From: Lactimicrobium massiliense
Lineage (GTDB): Bacteria > Bacillota_I > Bacilli_A > Erysipelotrichales > Erysipelotrichaceae
Assembly (NCBI RefSeq): GCF_900343155.1
Contig: NZ_OUNG01000001.1
Location: 496,001 to 560,000 of the forward strand
Length of the DNA stretch: 64,000 bases
Direction of reading: 5' to 3'
Within the stretch, counting starts at the first letter, position 1. The number at the start of each line of letters is the position of its first letter. This document shows positions 1 to 8,671 of this stretch, piece by piece. A program made the translations under genes and the position numbers. The notes beneath the pieces were generated by a model. That model worked only from the letters and a program-made list of their open reading frames with translations. It did not search any database and was not told where the DNA came from.

Positions 1-1
1 A

Positions 2-1198
2 GAACGGGAAGTTCTTTCCCGCCTGCCATCAGCCTACCCATATGATGAAGAACAGGCACTGGCCCTTGTGCAGAAAGAAATTCCATCCTTTACGATGGCA
101 CAGCTGCATCACTATGAAGACAGCAAGGCAGCCGACTGGATCTATATCAATGGCAAAGTGCATCTGCAATCCCGTTTCTTTGCGTCCATGCAGAAAGTAT
201 GGCCAGAGATTGCCGAAGCAGTGGGAAGTCCTCTGCAAAAACACAATAAACTGCTGGAAGACAATGCCGATGAAATGGCAGAAAAAGGCTGGGCAGGCCG
301 CCACATTCATCTGCGGACAGAAATCAGAATCAAGGATGAAGCCTTCCATCCCGGCAAAGTACTTGTCCACCTTCCCATTCCAGCAGAATGCATGAATATG
401 CATAATATCCGCATTCTGGATCACAGCGAGCATGCGTTCATTGATGATCCAAAGAGTCTCAGCCGCACCATCTCCTTCCAGGAAGATCTGAAAGAGAATC
501 ATCCGTTCTTTGTGGAATATGAATACGATTCGATCGTGAATTATCATGAAGATCAGCACATCAGCACAGAGACTGCAGATTTTGATATCGAAGAAGAGCA
601 GCCGCAGATTGTCTTTTCTCCATTGATCAAAGCGTTATGCGAAGAACTTTCCGGCAATGAAACAGATCCGTACCGCAAGGCATGGAACTTCTACCGCTAT
701 TGCACGGAGAACATTACATATGCCTACATGCGAGAATACATGACACTGGGTTTGATCAATGAATACTCTGCCACCCAGCGGATTGGTGACTGCGGTGTCA
801 AGGCACTGCTGTTTATCACGCTTTGCCGCTGTGCTGGCATTCCTGCCCACTGGCAGTCCGGTCTCTATGTCACCCCTGACAGTGCCGGCAACCATGACTG
901 GGCCATGTTCTACATCAAGCCATACGGGTGGCTGTTTGCGGATCCTTCCTTTGGCGGCTCTGCCTTCCGGGTAGGAAATCTGAAACGGCAGAAGTTCTAC
1001 TTTGGCAATCTGGATCCTTTCCGCATGGCTGCCAACAACGCCTTCCAGAAAGAATTCACTCCAGCTAAGAAATGGTGGCGCAGCGACCCCTATGACAATC
1101 AGTCTGGTGAGATTGAATATGAAGACAGAGGCCTGCACGGCAATGAACTTGAATCCACCAAGACAGTCATTGCCATGGAAAAGCTCACCCACAAATAA
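2..1198 (+). CDS. Transglutaminase-like domain protein, 5' end cut by the window
   Basis: The frame is open from base 2, so the true start lies outside the window; the GTG at 68 is only an internal codon. The catalytic triad of the transglutaminase/peptidase-like superfamily is visible in order: Cys in GDCG (about residue 242 from base 68), His in NHDWA (about 276) and Asp in ADPSFGG (about 292). About 190 residues before the core form a beta-rich region that I do not recognise. No membrane segment is seen in the visible part. Family members are cysteine proteases, peptide N-glycanases or amidases, so the substrate cannot be named. A terminator follows about 60 bases after the stop. Confidence 0.75.
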   Translation, partial: EREVLSRLPSAYPYDEEQALALVQKEIPSFTMAQLHHYEDSKAADWIYINGKVHLQSRFFASMQKVWPEIAEAVGSPLQKHNKLLEDNADEMAEKGWAGRHIHLRTEIRIKDEAFHPGKVLVHLPIPAECMNMHNIRILDHSEHAFIDDPKSLSRTISFQEDLKENHPFFVEYEYDSIVNYHEDQHISTETADFDIEEEQPQIVFSPLIKALCEELSGNETDPYRKAWNFYRYCTENITYAYMREYMTLGLINEYSATQRIGDCGVKALLFITLCRCAGIPAHWQSGLYVTPDSAGNHDWAMFYIKPYGWLFADPSFGGSAFRVGNLKRQKFYFGNLDPFRMAANNAFQKEFTPAKKWWRSDPYDNQSGEIEYEDRGLHGNELESTKTVIAMEKLTHK

Positions 1199-1259
1199 AA
1201 ACAGCGGAAGAAGATCCAATGTCAGTAAGTTAACGGATAGCATTGACTGTTAACCCAAG

Positions 1260-1296
1260 AACACTCGTTTCAAAATGCGGCGAGTGTTTTTTATTT
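1260..1296 (+). terminator. Rho-independent terminator of the transglutaminase-like gene
   Basis: The 8-bp stem AACACTCG / CGAGTGTT (1260-1267 with 1281-1288) encloses a 13-base loop and runs into a T-rich tract. Confidence 0.85.
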
Positions 1297-1339
1297 TGCA
1301 ATATCCTGACAGAAGTCTTTGCAGTGCTTGTATGGAGAT

Positions 1340-2775
1340 TGTTAAGATTTTTTGATTTTGTCACCGTTTGTTAATTGTTACTGTTTTGTCACGAATACTA
1401 CTTTCTATGATCTTCCAGAACACTGAGGATGCGCTGTACGTCCTTCTGACTGTCCGCTTCATAGATCGGATCTCTTCTACGCTCGCCCACCTTTACGCAT
1501 TTGTAGTGTTTGCCATATCGATTGATGTACATTTCTTCAGTAAAGGCATCAATCTTCACAGTAATAGGTGTCTTCTGATAGATTTCGAGCATTACTCCAT
1601 CAGCGTCAAAGGCTTCATATAATGAGTTTCCCATCGAAAACATATTGTTTCTCATGGTCCTTGGATATTCCGCATAGAACACGGCAGAATAATCAAAATC
1701 TGTCGGAAGCGGACGAAATGCATCGACTGGATCCAGAACCGGGAATGAGAACTTTGCGTTGAGATAACGAATGTACTTCTCATTAAACCAGCGGTTCAGC
1801 GTGTTGTAGTTATGTGGAATATGGAATCGAATGATATCATTCGGAAGGCGTCCCTGAGCAGTGCCGTTGTACCGCTCTACACGTCCTTTAGCCTGTGGTG
1901 AATTGGCAAAGATCATCTTGATATCAAGACGGGCAAGCATGTCCGCGAACTGTGACGGCTTTCCGGATTTAACACTTCTGAAGACAGAATCCTTGTCAGA
2001 ATATGTTGCCATCGGAACACCGTACTTTTCAAGGATTAGACGCATCATGCGTGCATATCCTCTGGTACACTCTGTAGGCATGAACCATCCTGCGAGCACT
2101 TCGGTTCCTGCATCATCTACTGCCAGATGCAGTGCGTAAGCTCTGCCATCGTTAAACCAATCATATGGAGTGCCGTCAATCTGGATCAGCTCTCCGCGGC
2201 GGTCTCTCGGCCTACGAATTGGATGCGATACATGCGAACCATCTGTTCGAATCGGCTTGGCACTTGGTGACTTCCAACCTTCTCGTACGAAAAGATCTCT
2301 GAACCAAGATTTACTTCTATCCTTCAGTCCATATTTCGCTGCATCTCCTTTCCTCTCAGGATCTCTTCCCCAGATTACATCCTCTCGGTAGATATCTCTG
2401 AATTGTGCTATGGTAATGCTTGGATATGCTTTCTTGAATTCTTCTAAGTAACTGACTTCTTGGTCGGAGGCAGTCGTTACTGGCTTCTTGCCGGTATTAC
2501 CATGAACAAGGATAGATTGCATATCCTTTTCATTCAGCTCCCCCGCAAGCCGTATAAGCTGTCTCTTACTGTAACCAGTTTTCTCAGTTATCTCTTGGTA
2601 AGTGATATGTGGATCGCTCTGCTTCTGAATCAGAAGTTTCAACGCTCCGGACTTGTCTTTATCGTTCTTCATAGAACACCTCCAATGAGGCATTCTACTC
2701 AAATACTGATATCCATCCCGTAAAAGGGTGACATTTTCAAAAAATCAGAAAGGTGACATTTTCATTTAACTATTA
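1340..2775 (-). mobile_element. IS1202-like (ISNCY) insertion sequence, apparently complete
   Basis: The element is bounded by an 18-bp direct repeat, CAGTGCTTGTATGGAGAT, at 1322-1339 and 2776-2793, read as a long target-site duplication. Each end carries two copies of a GTCAC(C/G) motif in inverted orientation (left 1360 and 1388; right 2757 and 2732 on the other strand). These are about 20 bases inside the tips and are probably transposase binding sites. Long target duplications are known for IS1202-type elements. The single transposase gene fills the interior. Confidence 0.8.
1398..2672 (-). CDS. ISNCY/IS1202-type DDE transposase
   Basis: This transposase of 424 residues has an N-terminal helix-turn-helix region (TYQEITEKTGYSKRQLIRL) and an rve-type DDE core. 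The core shows D in LIQIDGTPYDWF, D in TYSDKDSVF and E in AKGRVERYNG, the typical ISNCY signature. The start at 2672 is chosen because GGAGGT lies five bases upstream; the longer frame to 2702 has no such site. The frame is intact, so the element may still be active. It is transcribed towards the transglutaminase-like gene, whose terminator would block read-through. Confidence 0.88.
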   Translation of the reverse strand: MKNDKDKSGALKLLIQKQSDPHITYQEITEKTGYSKRQLIRLAGELNEKDMQSILVHGNTGKKPVTTASDQEVSYLEEFKKAYPSITIAQFRDIYREDVIWGRDPERKGDAAKYGLKDRSKSWFRDLFVREGWKSPSAKPIRTDGSHVSHPIRRPRDRRGELIQIDGTPYDWFNDGRAYALHLAVDDAGTEVLAGWFMPTECTRGYARMMRLILEKYGVPMATYSDKDSVFRSVKSGKPSQFADMLARLDIKMIFANSPQAKGRVERYNGTAQGRLPNDIIRFHIPHNYNTLNRWFNEKYIRYLNAKFSFPVLDPVDAFRPLPTDFDYSAVFYAEYPRTMRNNMFSMGNSLYEAFDADGVMLEIYQKTPITVKIDAFTEEMYINRYGKHYKCVKVGERRRDPIYEADSQKDVQRILSVLEDHRK

Positions 2776-2874
2776 CAGTGCTTGTATGGAGATCTCAAAA
2801 AAATGCATACGAGCTTTCATGAAATGCCCCTTTTATTCATAGGTGCAATGTTAAGTGTATATGAGGTGAGAAAC

Positions 2875-2929
2875 AAAAAAGGAGGCTGCAACCTTTAAGC
2901 TTTCCAGCTTCAGGTTTCCCAGCAGCCTC
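2875..2929 (-). terminator. Terminator of mgtE
   Basis: On the minus strand the stem GAGGCTGC / GCAGCCTC (2922-2929 with 2882-2889) has a partly paired loop and ends in a T tract (A-run at 2875-2880 on the plus strand). It starts five bases after the mgtE stop. Confidence 0.88.
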
Positions 2930-2933
2930 TTTT

Positions 2934-4337
2934 CTATGCTACATGTATGGTTTCAATCAACAGCAGCCATGCCAGGCCATAGTATGTCACAACACCAACC
3001 AAGTCGGTCACAGTTGTGATCAGCGGTCCGGACGCAACGGCCGGGTCAACACCGATCTGCTTGAAGAACAGCGGGATTACTGTACCAACAGCACTGGAGA
3101 TCAGCATTGCCACCATCAGAGAAATACCGATACAGCCGGAGATGGCAAAGCCATGAGCCGGTGTATAGTGCTTGAAGAGAATGATGAAGATACCGACGCC
3201 AACAAAGGCCAAAGCACCAAGGATCATGCCATTGACAAGGCCGCAGCGCATTTCCTTCAGGACAAGATGCAGCTTATCTTTGCCGGTCAGCTTTTCATCC
3301 ATCAATACACGGATGGTTACAGCCAGAGACTGGGTGCCGACGTTACCGGACATATCCAGAATCATGGACTGGAAGCTCATGATCATTGGCAGAGTAGCTA
3401 CAACTGTCTCAAACAGACCAACAACACTTGATACAAACAGACCAAGCACCAGCAGTAATACCAGCCATGGCAGACGTTTATGCACAGATTCCTTCAGTGG
3501 TTCCCGCAGATCTTCCTCAGCGGTCAAACCAGCGAGCTTGGCATAATCATCACCCATCTCATCATCGACAACTTCAACCACATCCTGGGAAGTAATCACA
3601 CCAAGAATTCTGTTTTCATCTGACAGTACCGGAATGGATTCCTCGGAATAATCCTTCAGTTTTTCCAGACAGTCTTCAATCCTTTCATCCGCATACACAT
3701 ACGGATACTCTGTCACAACAATGTCTTCCAGTTTCTCATCCTGGCGGGCCAGAATCAATTCCTTCAGATCAATCTCACCATAGTAGATACCCTTTTCATC
3801 TACGACATACAGTTGTGAGATGTTGTCATGATCCTCCGCCTGCCTGACCAGAGAACTCATTGCTTCCTTGATGGAAAGTGAGGAAGACAATGTTACAAAG
3901 TTGGTTGTCATACGGGATGCAATGGTATCTTCATCATACGATGCCAGCCGCTGGATATTGTTGCGGTGCACCTCATCCATCAATTCCAGCCAGACAACCT
4001 TGGAACGTGAATCTGTATTCTTCAGTAAATCCACGGCTGTATCCGGCTCCATGTGAGCCAGAATATCCGAAGCCTTGCGCGGATTCATCTCTTCAAGATA
4101 CTTATCCGCATCATCCGAATACTCCATCACATCTGACAGACTGTCAACGTCCATCAGCCGATACAGAATAGCCCTTTCATTAGGCTGCAGAATATCCAGC
4201 GCATCGGCAATATCATTGGCGTGATAGTCATCCAGTCTCTCCTTGATCACCTTTGGAGAAAGACCGCTGCGGACCAGCTGAGCAATCGACTGCACAGCTG
4301 TCATTTCATTATCTTTTTCTTTTACAGCTCCTGCCAT
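2934..4337 (-). CDS. mgtE: MgtE-family magnesium transporter
   Basis: The protein has 467 residues, the usual size for MgtE. It contains the N-terminal superhelical domain (repeated ADALDILQP and ASDILAHMEPDTA units), two CBS domains in the middle (one ends in RILGVITSQDVVEVV) and five membrane helices at the C-terminus with the conserved GNVGTQS pore-region motif. MgtE is a homodimeric Mg2+ channel gated by Mg2+ binding to its cytosolic domains. The start at 4337 follows AGGAGG by ten bases; upstream ATGs have no such site. The gene stands alone and diverges from pepT. I see no M-box in the leader. Confidence 0.93.
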   Translation of the reverse strand: MAGAVKEKDNEMTAVQSIAQLVRSGLSPKVIKERLDDYHANDIADALDILQPNERAILYRLMDVDSLSDVMEYSDDADKYLEEMNPRKASDILAHMEPDTAVDLLKNTDSRSKVVWLELMDEVHRNNIQRLASYDEDTIASRMTTNFVTLSSSLSIKEAMSSLVRQAEDHDNISQLYVVDEKGIYYGEIDLKELILARQDEKLEDIVVTEYPYVYADERIEDCLEKLKDYSEESIPVLSDENRILGVITSQDVVEVVDDEMGDDYAKLAGLTAEEDLREPLKESVHKRLPWLVLLLVLGLFVSSVVGLFETVVATLPMIMSFQSMILDMSGNVGTQSLAVTIRVLMDEKLTGKDKLHLVLKEMRCGLVNGMILGALAFVGVGIFIILFKHYTPAHGFAISGCIGISLMVAMLISSAVGTVIPLFFKQIGVDPAVASGPLITTVTDLVGVVTYYGLAWLLLIETIHVA

Positions 4338-4611
4338 GATTCTTTTTCCTCCTGTATTCATGTACTGCATGCATACAGAAAACCGGCACAGCGCTTCAGA
4401 CACGTATTGTCATGTGATCAGAAATTCGGGTGGTCTGAGGAGCGTGTGCTTATTTTCTGCTTTCTTCGTTCGTGACCGGCACCACTATCCATGCAAAACC
4501 ACCCCTTTCACTTCTCAGATACATTTTATTCTGACCGCGGTCGGATTTCACCCCTGAATTGACTCCTGGCGATAAAAAATTGTGTGTATAATGGCAGGCA
4601 GGAGAAAGAAA
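4338..4611. other. Divergent mgtE/pepT intergenic region
   Basis: This 274-bp stretch holds no gene. On the plus strand a TATAAT at 4587-4592 lies about 20 bases before the pepT start and implies a very short leader; its -35 is poor, as TTGACT at 4559 is 22 bases away. On the minus strand, towards mgtE, the stretch 4522-4556 resembles the first arm of an FMN riboswitch (AGGGGTGAAATCCGACCG), but the other conserved arms are not convincing. Confidence 0.5.
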
Positions 4612-5853
4612 ATGAATACATTTGATGAAAAAGTAAAAGAACGGCTGATCCGCTATGCAAAAGTCAATACACAGTCAGCCAATCATACTGGCACCGTTCC
4701 CAGTACGCCATGCCAGTTTGACCTGGCAAAGATGCTGTATCAGGAACTGCAGGACATTGGTGTCAAGGATACGTACTATGACAAAGAGCACTGTGTCGTC
4801 TATGCGTGGCTGCAGGCAAATACAGAGGAAGGCATGCCAGTCGGCTTTGTGGCACACATGGACACTGCCCCGGATGCCTCTGGTGAAAATGTAAAGCCAT
4901 GGGTGTTTGAGAATTATGATGGTTCAGACATTGTCCTGAATAAAGAAAAGAATATTGTCATGAAGGTATCTGACTATCCCAATCTGAAAAACTACATCCA
5001 TCAGGATCTTGTTCTGACAGATGGCACCACCCTGCTGGGCGGTGATGACAAAGCATCCATTGCGGCCATCATGACCATGATTGAATACCTCGTCAATCAT
5101 CCGGAAAGAAAGCATAATCTGCTTGCCTTTGCCTTTACGCCGGATGAAGAAGTCGGCGGTCTGGCCAGAGATCTGGATTTAAACAGATTTCAGGCGAAGA
5201 TTGCCTATACGCTGGATGGTGACTATTGCGGCTATTATGAAGATGAAACATTCAATGCCTCCGAAGCCATTGTGACCTTTACTGGCTTATCCGTACATAC
5301 CGGCACTGCCAAAGGCATCATGAAGAATGCCGTGGATATGGGTGCAGAGTTCATGGGCATGCTGCCGAAGTTTGAAAAGCCCCAGTATACCGAAGGCAGA
5401 GAAGGCTTCTACCATGTGATTTCCTTTGACGGAACCTGTGAACATGCTGTACTGACCATGATTGTGCGTGACCATGACAGCGAAATCTTCAATCAGCGAA
5501 ATGAATATCTGAAAAAGATCACGGAAGAAATCAACAGAAGATATGGCAATAATGCCGCATCCATTAAGATTTCCATCCAGTACCGCAATCTTGGCGAAGC
5601 CATTAAGAAAGTTCCGTTCATGATTCCAAACCTGGTCAAAGCCATTGAAATGGCTGGCATCACACCGCATAAGGTGGCCTTCCGCGGCGGCACGGACGGC
5701 TCTGCACTGTCATGGCGCGGTCTGCCATGTCCTAACCTTTCCGCCGGATATGAAAATGCCCATGGACGTTTCGAGTATGTACCGGTACAGTCCATGTCAA
5801 AGAATGTTGAGATTCTGCTCAATCTGGCCGACCTCTACAGCACAGAAAACTAA
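4612..5853 (+). CDS. pepT: Peptidase T (tripeptide aminopeptidase)
   Basis: This cytosolic M20B zinc aminopeptidase releases the N-terminal residue from tripeptides. The 413-residue length fits the family (about 410). Metal and catalytic motifs are present in order: HMDTAP, TTLLGGDDKA, TPDEEVGG, DGDYCG, and near the C-terminus RGGTDGSALSWRGLPCPNL with SAGYENAHGRFE. The start at 4612 is seven bases after AGGAG; the upstream ATGs at 4582 and 4591 fall inside or next to the TATAAT box and are unlikely. It is monocistronic with its own terminator. Confidence 0.95.
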   Translation: MNTFDEKVKERLIRYAKVNTQSANHTGTVPSTPCQFDLAKMLYQELQDIGVKDTYYDKEHCVVYAWLQANTEEGMPVGFVAHMDTAPDASGENVKPWVFENYDGSDIVLNKEKNIVMKVSDYPNLKNYIHQDLVLTDGTTLLGGDDKASIAAIMTMIEYLVNHPERKHNLLAFAFTPDEEVGGLARDLDLNRFQAKIAYTLDGDYCGYYEDETFNASEAIVTFTGLSVHTGTAKGIMKNAVDMGAEFMGMLPKFEKPQYTEGREGFYHVISFDGTCEHAVLTMIVRDHDSEIFNQRNEYLKKITEEINRRYGNNAASIKISIQYRNLGEAIKKVPFMIPNLVKAIEMAGITPHKVAFRGGTDGSALSWRGLPCPNLSAGYENAHGRFEYVPVQSMSKNVEILLNLADLYSTEN

Positions 5854-5865
5854 ACAGAAAAACAA

Positions 5866-5902
5866 AAGGTGTTCCGGAAAATCATCCAGAACACCTTGTT
5901 TT
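5866..5902 (+). terminator. Terminator of pepT
   Basis: The 9-bp stem AAGGTGTTC / GAACACCTT (5866-5874 with 5889-5897) is followed by GTTTTG, 13 bases after the stop. Confidence 0.85.
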
Positions 5903-5975
5903 GTATATTTTTTACTGCCTCAAGGGGCAGACCCTTTCGTCCCTTGTGGGGACGTATGGCACTTTGCAAATACCA

Positions 5976-6404
5976 TTATTCAATGGCAATGTACTTCTTT
6001 TCAGGGATCTCTTTCTTGTCTTCCTTTGCCGGCAATTCAATTGTCAGCACGCCATCCTTGTAGGACGCATTGACATCGGAATCCTTCACCTGATTGCCTA
6101 CATAGAAACTGCGGCTGTAGGATCCGTATCTTCTCTCACGGCGCAGCACCTTGCCCTTCTTGTCCTTCTCGTCCTTGTTCTCATGGCGGGAAGCGTGAAT
6201 GCTCAATGTACCGTTTTCAAGTGTTACCTTGACATCATTCTTTGCAAAGCCCGGCAGATCTGTCTTCATGATATACTTGCCGTCTTTCTCAACCACATCT
6301 GTCTTCAGCACAGGCTCCTGATTGAACATCGGAACATCAAACCCATTGTCAAAGACATCATCAAACAGATCAAAATCATCTCTCACATCCGGCATGAACC
6401 TCAT
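5976..6404 (-). CDS. Small heat-shock protein, Hsp20 family (second gene of the pair)
   Basis: This 142-residue alpha-crystallin-domain chaperone has the core between about residues 35 and 135 (KDGKYIMKTDLPGFAKNDVKV, LSIHASRHE, RRERRYGSYSRSFYVG) and ends with a GVLTIELP beta-strand and a short tail. Such proteins form oligomers and hold unfolding proteins in the cytosol. The ATG at 6404 is nine bases after GGAG; the ATG at 6413 abuts that site and is unlikely. It lies 40 bases behind the other Hsp20 gene, with no terminator between, so it is probably under the same HrcA-controlled promoter. Two weak hairpins lie downstream at 5905-5955, neither with a proper T tract. Confidence 0.92.
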   Translation of the reverse strand: MRFMPDVRDDFDLFDDVFDNGFDVPMFNQEPVLKTDVVEKDGKYIMKTDLPGFAKNDVKVTLENGTLSIHASRHENKDEKDKKGKVLRRERRYGSYSRSFYVGNQVKDSDVNASYKDGVLTIELPAKEDKKEIPEKKYIAIE

Positions 6405-6444
6405 TGCAATCATCTCCTTTACTGATCAAACTTCTCTTTACTGA

Positions 6445-6846
6445 TTACTGGATATCAATATACTTCTTCTCTTCGGCTTCTTTCTTCTCAGCGGAAGGAA
6501 CCGTCACAGTCAGAATACCGTTGTTATAGGACGCATGTACGTCGCTCTCCTTCACATGATCACCGACGTAGAACGTTCTGCTCACGGCACCATAGCTGCG
6601 CTCGGAATGAATGACTTCACCCTTGGCGTCTTTCTCTTCTTTGCTCTCATTGCGCTGTGCACGGATCGTCAGCTCACCATTGTACAGAGAAATTCTGATA
6701 TCATCCTTGTGATATCCCGGCAGCTCAACCTCTAAGCTGTAGCTGCCATCCTTCTTATGGACATCTGTTCTCATCAGACCTGTGGAATTCAGGCCAAACT
6801 CATTGAACATATCTTCAAACAAACTTCTTTCAGGTGCGTATCTCAT
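6445..6846 (-). CDS. Small heat-shock protein, Hsp20 family (first gene of the pair)
   Basis: This 133-residue alpha-crystallin-type chaperone has the typical motifs VELPGYHKDDIRISL, GELTIRAQR, RSERSYGAVSRTFYVG (approximate) and NGILTVTVP. GGGAGG lies seven bases before the ATG at 6846. It is about half identical by eye to the neighbouring Hsp20 gene, so the pair looks like a tandem duplication. A CIRCE operator overlaps its promoter, pointing to repression by HrcA at normal temperature. The long region before the core is short in both copies compared with class A Hsp20 of enterobacteria. Confidence 0.92.
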   Translation of the reverse strand: MRYAPERSLFEDMFNEFGLNSTGLMRTDVHKKDGSYSLEVELPGYHKDDIRISLYNGELTIRAQRNESKEEKDAKGEVIHSERSYGAVSRTFYVGDHVKESDVHASYNNGILTVTVPSAEKKEAEEKKYIDIQ

Positions 6847-6882
6847 GTTATTACCTCCCTGAGGCTCTCACCTCTTACACCC

Positions 6883-6913
6883 ATAATAGTAATCACTTGT
6901 TTAGCACTGTCAA
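6883..6913 (-). promoter_or_regulatory. Promoter of the Hsp20 operon
   Basis: A consensus TTGACA (minus strand, 6908-6913) and TATTAT (6883-6888) are 19 bases apart; TACTAT, 16 bases from the -35, is an alternative. The -35 box lies inside the CIRCE element. Confidence 0.7.
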
Positions 6914-6927
6914 TAGTTAAGTGCTAA
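6901..6927. promoter_or_regulatory. CIRCE operator (HrcA binding site)
   Basis: The inverted repeat TTAGCACTG-N9-AAGTGCTAA matches the CIRCE consensus TTAGCACTC-N9-GAGTGCTAA in all but the innermost base of each arm. It overlaps the -35 box of the Hsp20 promoter, 55 bases before the start codon, so HrcA binding would block RNA polymerase. Confidence 0.9.
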
Positions 6928-7049
6928 ATTTTTTATTTTTATTTATGCTAGTATTTCAAATCTCTATTTCATGTTAGGTATTTTTATTTCTGGCATTTAA
7001 ATGTTCTAACTGCTAAATCGTATCTTTTCCATTCTGTTGCCCGCTTTGC

Positions 7050-7055
7050 TATAAT
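7050..7055 (+). promoter_or_regulatory. -10 box of the S10-like peptidase gene
   Basis: TATAAT is 25 bases before the chosen start. It overlaps the upstream ATG at 7054, which rules that codon out. No good -35 is seen. Confidence 0.55.
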
Positions 7056-7080
7056 GAAGCCCATAGAAAAGAGGCAAGAT

Positions 7081-8535
7081 ATGTTGTATCAGACTGAAAG
7101 CATGAAGCAGGATGATTTCAAGCCAGCCCGCTTCACTTCCGAAGGTTCCATTGAACTCAATGGCAAGAAGATTCCTTACAAGACTGTATCTGAAGACAAT
7201 GTCTTCTATGATTCTGAAGGAAAAGCCGTCGCATCTATTTTCTCGTATTCCTATTTTCGTTCTGATGTCAAAGATGCCAGCACCAGACCGGTGATCTTTG
7301 GCTACAATGGCGGCCCTGGCAGTTCTTCCATGTATGTCCATACTGGCTTCCTGGGTGTACGCAGAGTCAGCTATGGTGAGCCCGACCGTCCTTCCGCATT
7401 CGGTCCCTGGAAAGTCATCGACAATCCGGACTGCCTGCTGGACATTGCCGATCTCGTTCTGATTGATCCGGTTGGCACCGGTTATGGCGTATTGCTGAAT
7501 CAGGATAAGAAGAAAGACTTCTTTGGCATTGAGCAGGATGCCGAAGCACTGCTGAACTTCATTGAGCTCTGGTGCCGGAAGTACAACCGCGGTCTTTCGC
7601 CGAAGTATCTGGTTGGGGAAAGCTATGGCTGCACAAGAACAGCAACTGCTGTCGGTATTGCTGCCAGTGAAGGCAAAGAGCGTGCCTATGGCATCGCCTT
7701 TGACGGTGTCGTCATGATCGGCAACACGATCACCTGTGGTCAGTACTTTGGCCAGGGCCTGCCGGTAGAATCCAGCATTATCGGCTTCCCTACCTACGCA
7801 GCTGTCAACTGGTATCACCATCATCCAACAGACCAGTCTGTTGAAGAGTTTGTCAAAGAAGCCAAAGCCTTCGCGGATCATGATTACCTGCTGGCACTCT
7901 ACAAAGGTGAATCCCTGGATGACAAAGAAAAAGAGCAGATCATCGAAAAGGTCTGCTATTACACAGGTGTGTCCAGAGAATATCTGGAAGCACGCGATCT
8001 GCGCATCGGTGATGATGATTTCCGCTCCGAAGTATGCCGCAAAGATGGCAAAGCCGTCTCCCGCTATGACGGCCGTGTGACAAGACCATTGCTGCTGCCG
8101 CAGCTGGAAGAGCGCAATAAGGGCGAAGAAGATGATGCCACAGCAGACCGCTATGATGCTTACTTCTATGCTGCCTTAACCGGCGATGTTCTGCCAAGAC
8201 TCAATGTCAAACTGGACCGTACCTATGTGCAGCTTGCCAACTATTGGAAAAACTGGGACAAGGAAACACCAATGGGCACAACCGGTGAGCAGCTGCGCAG
8301 AGCCATGGACCGCAGACCTGGCATGCGTGCCTTCTTTGCCAACGGCTGGTTTGATCTGTGTACGGAGTTCGGCTTTGTCTTCCATACCCTTGACCATGAT
8401 CATCTGCCTAAGGACAGAACCTTCTGGAAGGGATATGGTTCCGGCCATATGATTTATCTTGGTGAGGATAATGTCCATGCTTTGGCATCTGATGTCAGAG
8501 CCTTCATTGAGGGCAAGGATCCTTCCAATCACTAA
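7081..8535 (+). CDS. Serine carboxypeptidase-like protein (peptidase family S10)
   Basis: The 484-residue protein has the alpha/beta-hydrolase fold of S10 peptidases. GYNGGPGSSSM (about 74-84) forms the oxyanion region, the nucleophile is Ser181 in VGESYGCTRTA, the Asp is about 425 in NGWFDLCTEFG and the His about 456 in GSGHMIYLGED. No signal peptide is seen, so it may act in the cytosol on peptides taken up from outside. The start at 7081 is preceded by GAGG; the ATG at 7054 overlaps the -10 box. Exact substrate preference cannot be read from the sequence. Confidence 0.88.
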   Translation: MLYQTESMKQDDFKPARFTSEGSIELNGKKIPYKTVSEDNVFYDSEGKAVASIFSYSYFRSDVKDASTRPVIFGYNGGPGSSSMYVHTGFLGVRRVSYGEPDRPSAFGPWKVIDNPDCLLDIADLVLIDPVGTGYGVLLNQDKKKDFFGIEQDAEALLNFIELWCRKYNRGLSPKYLVGESYGCTRTATAVGIAASEGKERAYGIAFDGVVMIGNTITCGQYFGQGLPVESSIIGFPTYAAVNWYHHHPTDQSVEEFVKEAKAFADHDYLLALYKGESLDDKEKEQIIEKVCYYTGVSREYLEARDLRIGDDDFRSEVCRKDGKAVSRYDGRVTRPLLLPQLEERNKGEEDDATADRYDAYFYAALTGDVLPRLNVKLDRTYVQLANYWKNWDKETPMGTTGEQLRRAMDRRPGMRAFFANGWFDLCTEFGFVFHTLDHDHLPKDRTFWKGYGSGHMIYLGEDNVHALASDVRAFIEGKDPSNH

Positions 8536-8598
8536 GCTTTACGGGCGGCATCTGCGAGGCTGCTGACAAAGTAGGGGTTGTAAACGGAATTTTGGATG

Positions 8599-8640
8599 AA
8601 AATCCTGACCGGTTCTGATACTGGCCGGGATTTTGTTCTT
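8599..8640 (+). terminator. Rho-independent terminator, probably in the IS end
   Basis: AAAATCC-TGA-CCGG pairs with CCGG-GATTTT (8599-8612 with 8623-8634) and is followed by TTTGTTCTTTT. It would stop transcripts of the S10-like peptidase gene before they enter the transposase antisense. Confidence 0.65.
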
Positions 8641-8671
8641 TTCAATGGAATATCGTGCGGGTCATAAAGGA

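Noticed and set aside
29..1243. Long minus-strand frames opposite the transglutaminase-like gene
   Set aside because: They are shadows of the plus-strand gene, with no ribosome binding site and no family motif.
4338..4611. M-box magnesium riboswitch before mgtE
   Set aside because: I find none of the M-box conserved core on the minus strand; the leader is short.
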